Source: Prolixibacteraceae bacterium (GTDB taxonomy: Bacteria; Bacteroidota; Bacteroidia; Bacteroidales; Prolixibacteraceae). From it: DNA of 6,747 bases. The stretch lies in NCBI GenBank assembly GCA_027858145.1, contig JAQIDF010000126.1:1-6747 (forward strand), read 5' to 3'. A model generated the notes under the pieces. It ran no database searches and had not been told where the DNA came from. It was given only the letters and a program-made list of their open reading frames with translations. Below are positions 6,439-6,747 of the stretch, one piece after another. The translations under genes and the position numbers were made by a program. Position 1 is the stretch's first letter. Each line of letters starts with the position of its first letter.

Positions 6439-6516
6439 ATGTTTGCTGATGTTGAGCGGGTGTGCAGGAGCGACCAGAGTGAGCTACCTGCACACCCTGC
6501 GAAACACAGCAAACAT
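6439..6516. repeat. Two-arm palindrome in the divergent spacer
   Basis: The outer arm atgtttgctg (6439-6448) pairs exactly with cagcaaacat (6507-6516), and the inner arm gggtgtgcagg (6458-6468) pairs exactly with cctgcacaccc (6487-6497). The inner loop is 18 nt and contains agc/gct that can pair further. Weaker complementarity continues outward, from about 6420 against about 6548. Just outside, ccgtagc is repeated in tandem (6531-6537 and 6538-6544). It separates the isomerase promoter from the divergent promoter at 6564. It could be a REP-like repeat or structured site; no T-run marks it as a terminator. Confidence 0.65.
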
Positions 6517-6563
6517 AAAGGCACTATGAGCCGTAGCCCGTAGCCCGCCTAATGATTTTCACC

Positions 6564-6594
6564 TTTGAAATTATTTAAAATACATCTATCTTTG
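6564..6594 (+). promoter_or_regulatory. Consensus Bacteroidota promoter
   Basis: TTTG at 6564-6567, a spacer of exactly 19 nt, then TATCTTTG at 6587-6594. This matches the published Bacteroides consensus TTTG/TAnnTTTG for the primary sigma factor at every specified base and at the expected spacing. The start point should fall near 6600, leaving a 5' UTR of about 45 nt before the ATG at 6647. It points away from the isomerase gene and drives the truncated gene at the window end. Confidence 0.8.
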
Positions 6595-6646
6595 ATTATT
6601 TTTATGCATCTTTATAAACTGTTAATTCAAATAAGCCATTTCTGAT

Positions 6647-6747
6647 ATGATTTTCGGATATAAAATAAAAGATACTGATACCATTGAGAAGCATCGCGAA
6701 CAGCTTTGGAACGATTATCAAACATATAATAAAGTTGAAGAGTCGGA
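6647..6747 (+). CDS. Unrecognised protein, 5' end only
   Basis: An ORF opens with ATG at 6647 and is still open at the window end, giving 33 complete codons. It begins MIFGYKIKDTDT and continues with a charged, probably helical stretch containing EKHREQLWNDYQTYNK. No signal peptide or membrane segment is visible in this part. I do not recognise a family and give no function. Its reality is supported by the exact consensus promoter about 50 bp upstream and by the uninterrupted frame. There is no strong Shine-Dalgarno, as for the other genes here. Confidence 0.65.
   Translation, partial: MIFGYKIKDTDTIEKHREQLWNDYQTYNKVEES

Noticed and set aside
6269..6529. 86-codon + strand ORF
   Set aside because: It overlaps the isomerase start antisense and runs through the palindrome; no family resemblance and no promoter.

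Overview
The window looks like a housekeeping stretch of a Bacteroidota chromosome, probably from the Bacteroidales/Marinilabiliales side. The taxonomy is inferred from three things: an exact Bacteroidota-type promoter (TTTG, 19-nt spacer, TATCTTTG) at 6564-6594, the lack of clear Shine-Dalgarno sequences ahead of the genes, and AT-rich intergenic spacers filled with short repeats. No tRNA, rRNA, CRISPR array, transposase or phage gene was recognised.

Layout. 1-726 has no convincing gene and is a mosaic of palindromic elements: 20-bp inverted arms at 27-46/175-194, a large imperfect palindrome at 240-405, a GC-rich hairpin at 442-469, and a protein-like open stretch without a credible start at 557-745. 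727-1317 (-) encodes a HAD-superfamily phosphatase of the beta-phosphoglucomutase/YqaB type. 1318-1577 is a spacer with one two-step hairpin (1447-1485). 1578-2924 (-) is sucB and 2945-5665 (-) is sucA, the E2 and E1 subunits of 2-oxoglutarate dehydrogenase. sucA comes first in transcription, and 20 nt separate its stop from the sucB start, so they form an operon. 5666-5856 is a spacer with a palindrome at the sucA start and 7-bp and 16-bp period repeats. 5857-6297 (-) is a cytoplasmic cyclophilin-type peptidyl-prolyl isomerase with a likely -7 element at 6324-6331. 6298-6646 is a divergent spacer with a long two-arm palindrome and a strong + strand promoter. That promoter drives an unrecognised gene starting at 6647 and cut off by the window end.

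Function. SucA decarboxylates 2-oxoglutarate and SucB transfers the succinyl group to CoA in the TCA cycle. The third subunit, E3 (lipoamide dehydrogenase), is not in the window and must be encoded elsewhere. The phosphatase and the isomerase are independent units; nothing ties them to the complex beyond position and shared orientation.

I see no new multi-gene system. The points most worth a second look are in fine structure. The SucB linker contains a 24-bp tandem repeat whose core resembles mobile intergenic repeats. A perfect 15-bp hairpin lies 27 nt into the sucA reading frame. Several palindromic repeat families occupy the spacers.
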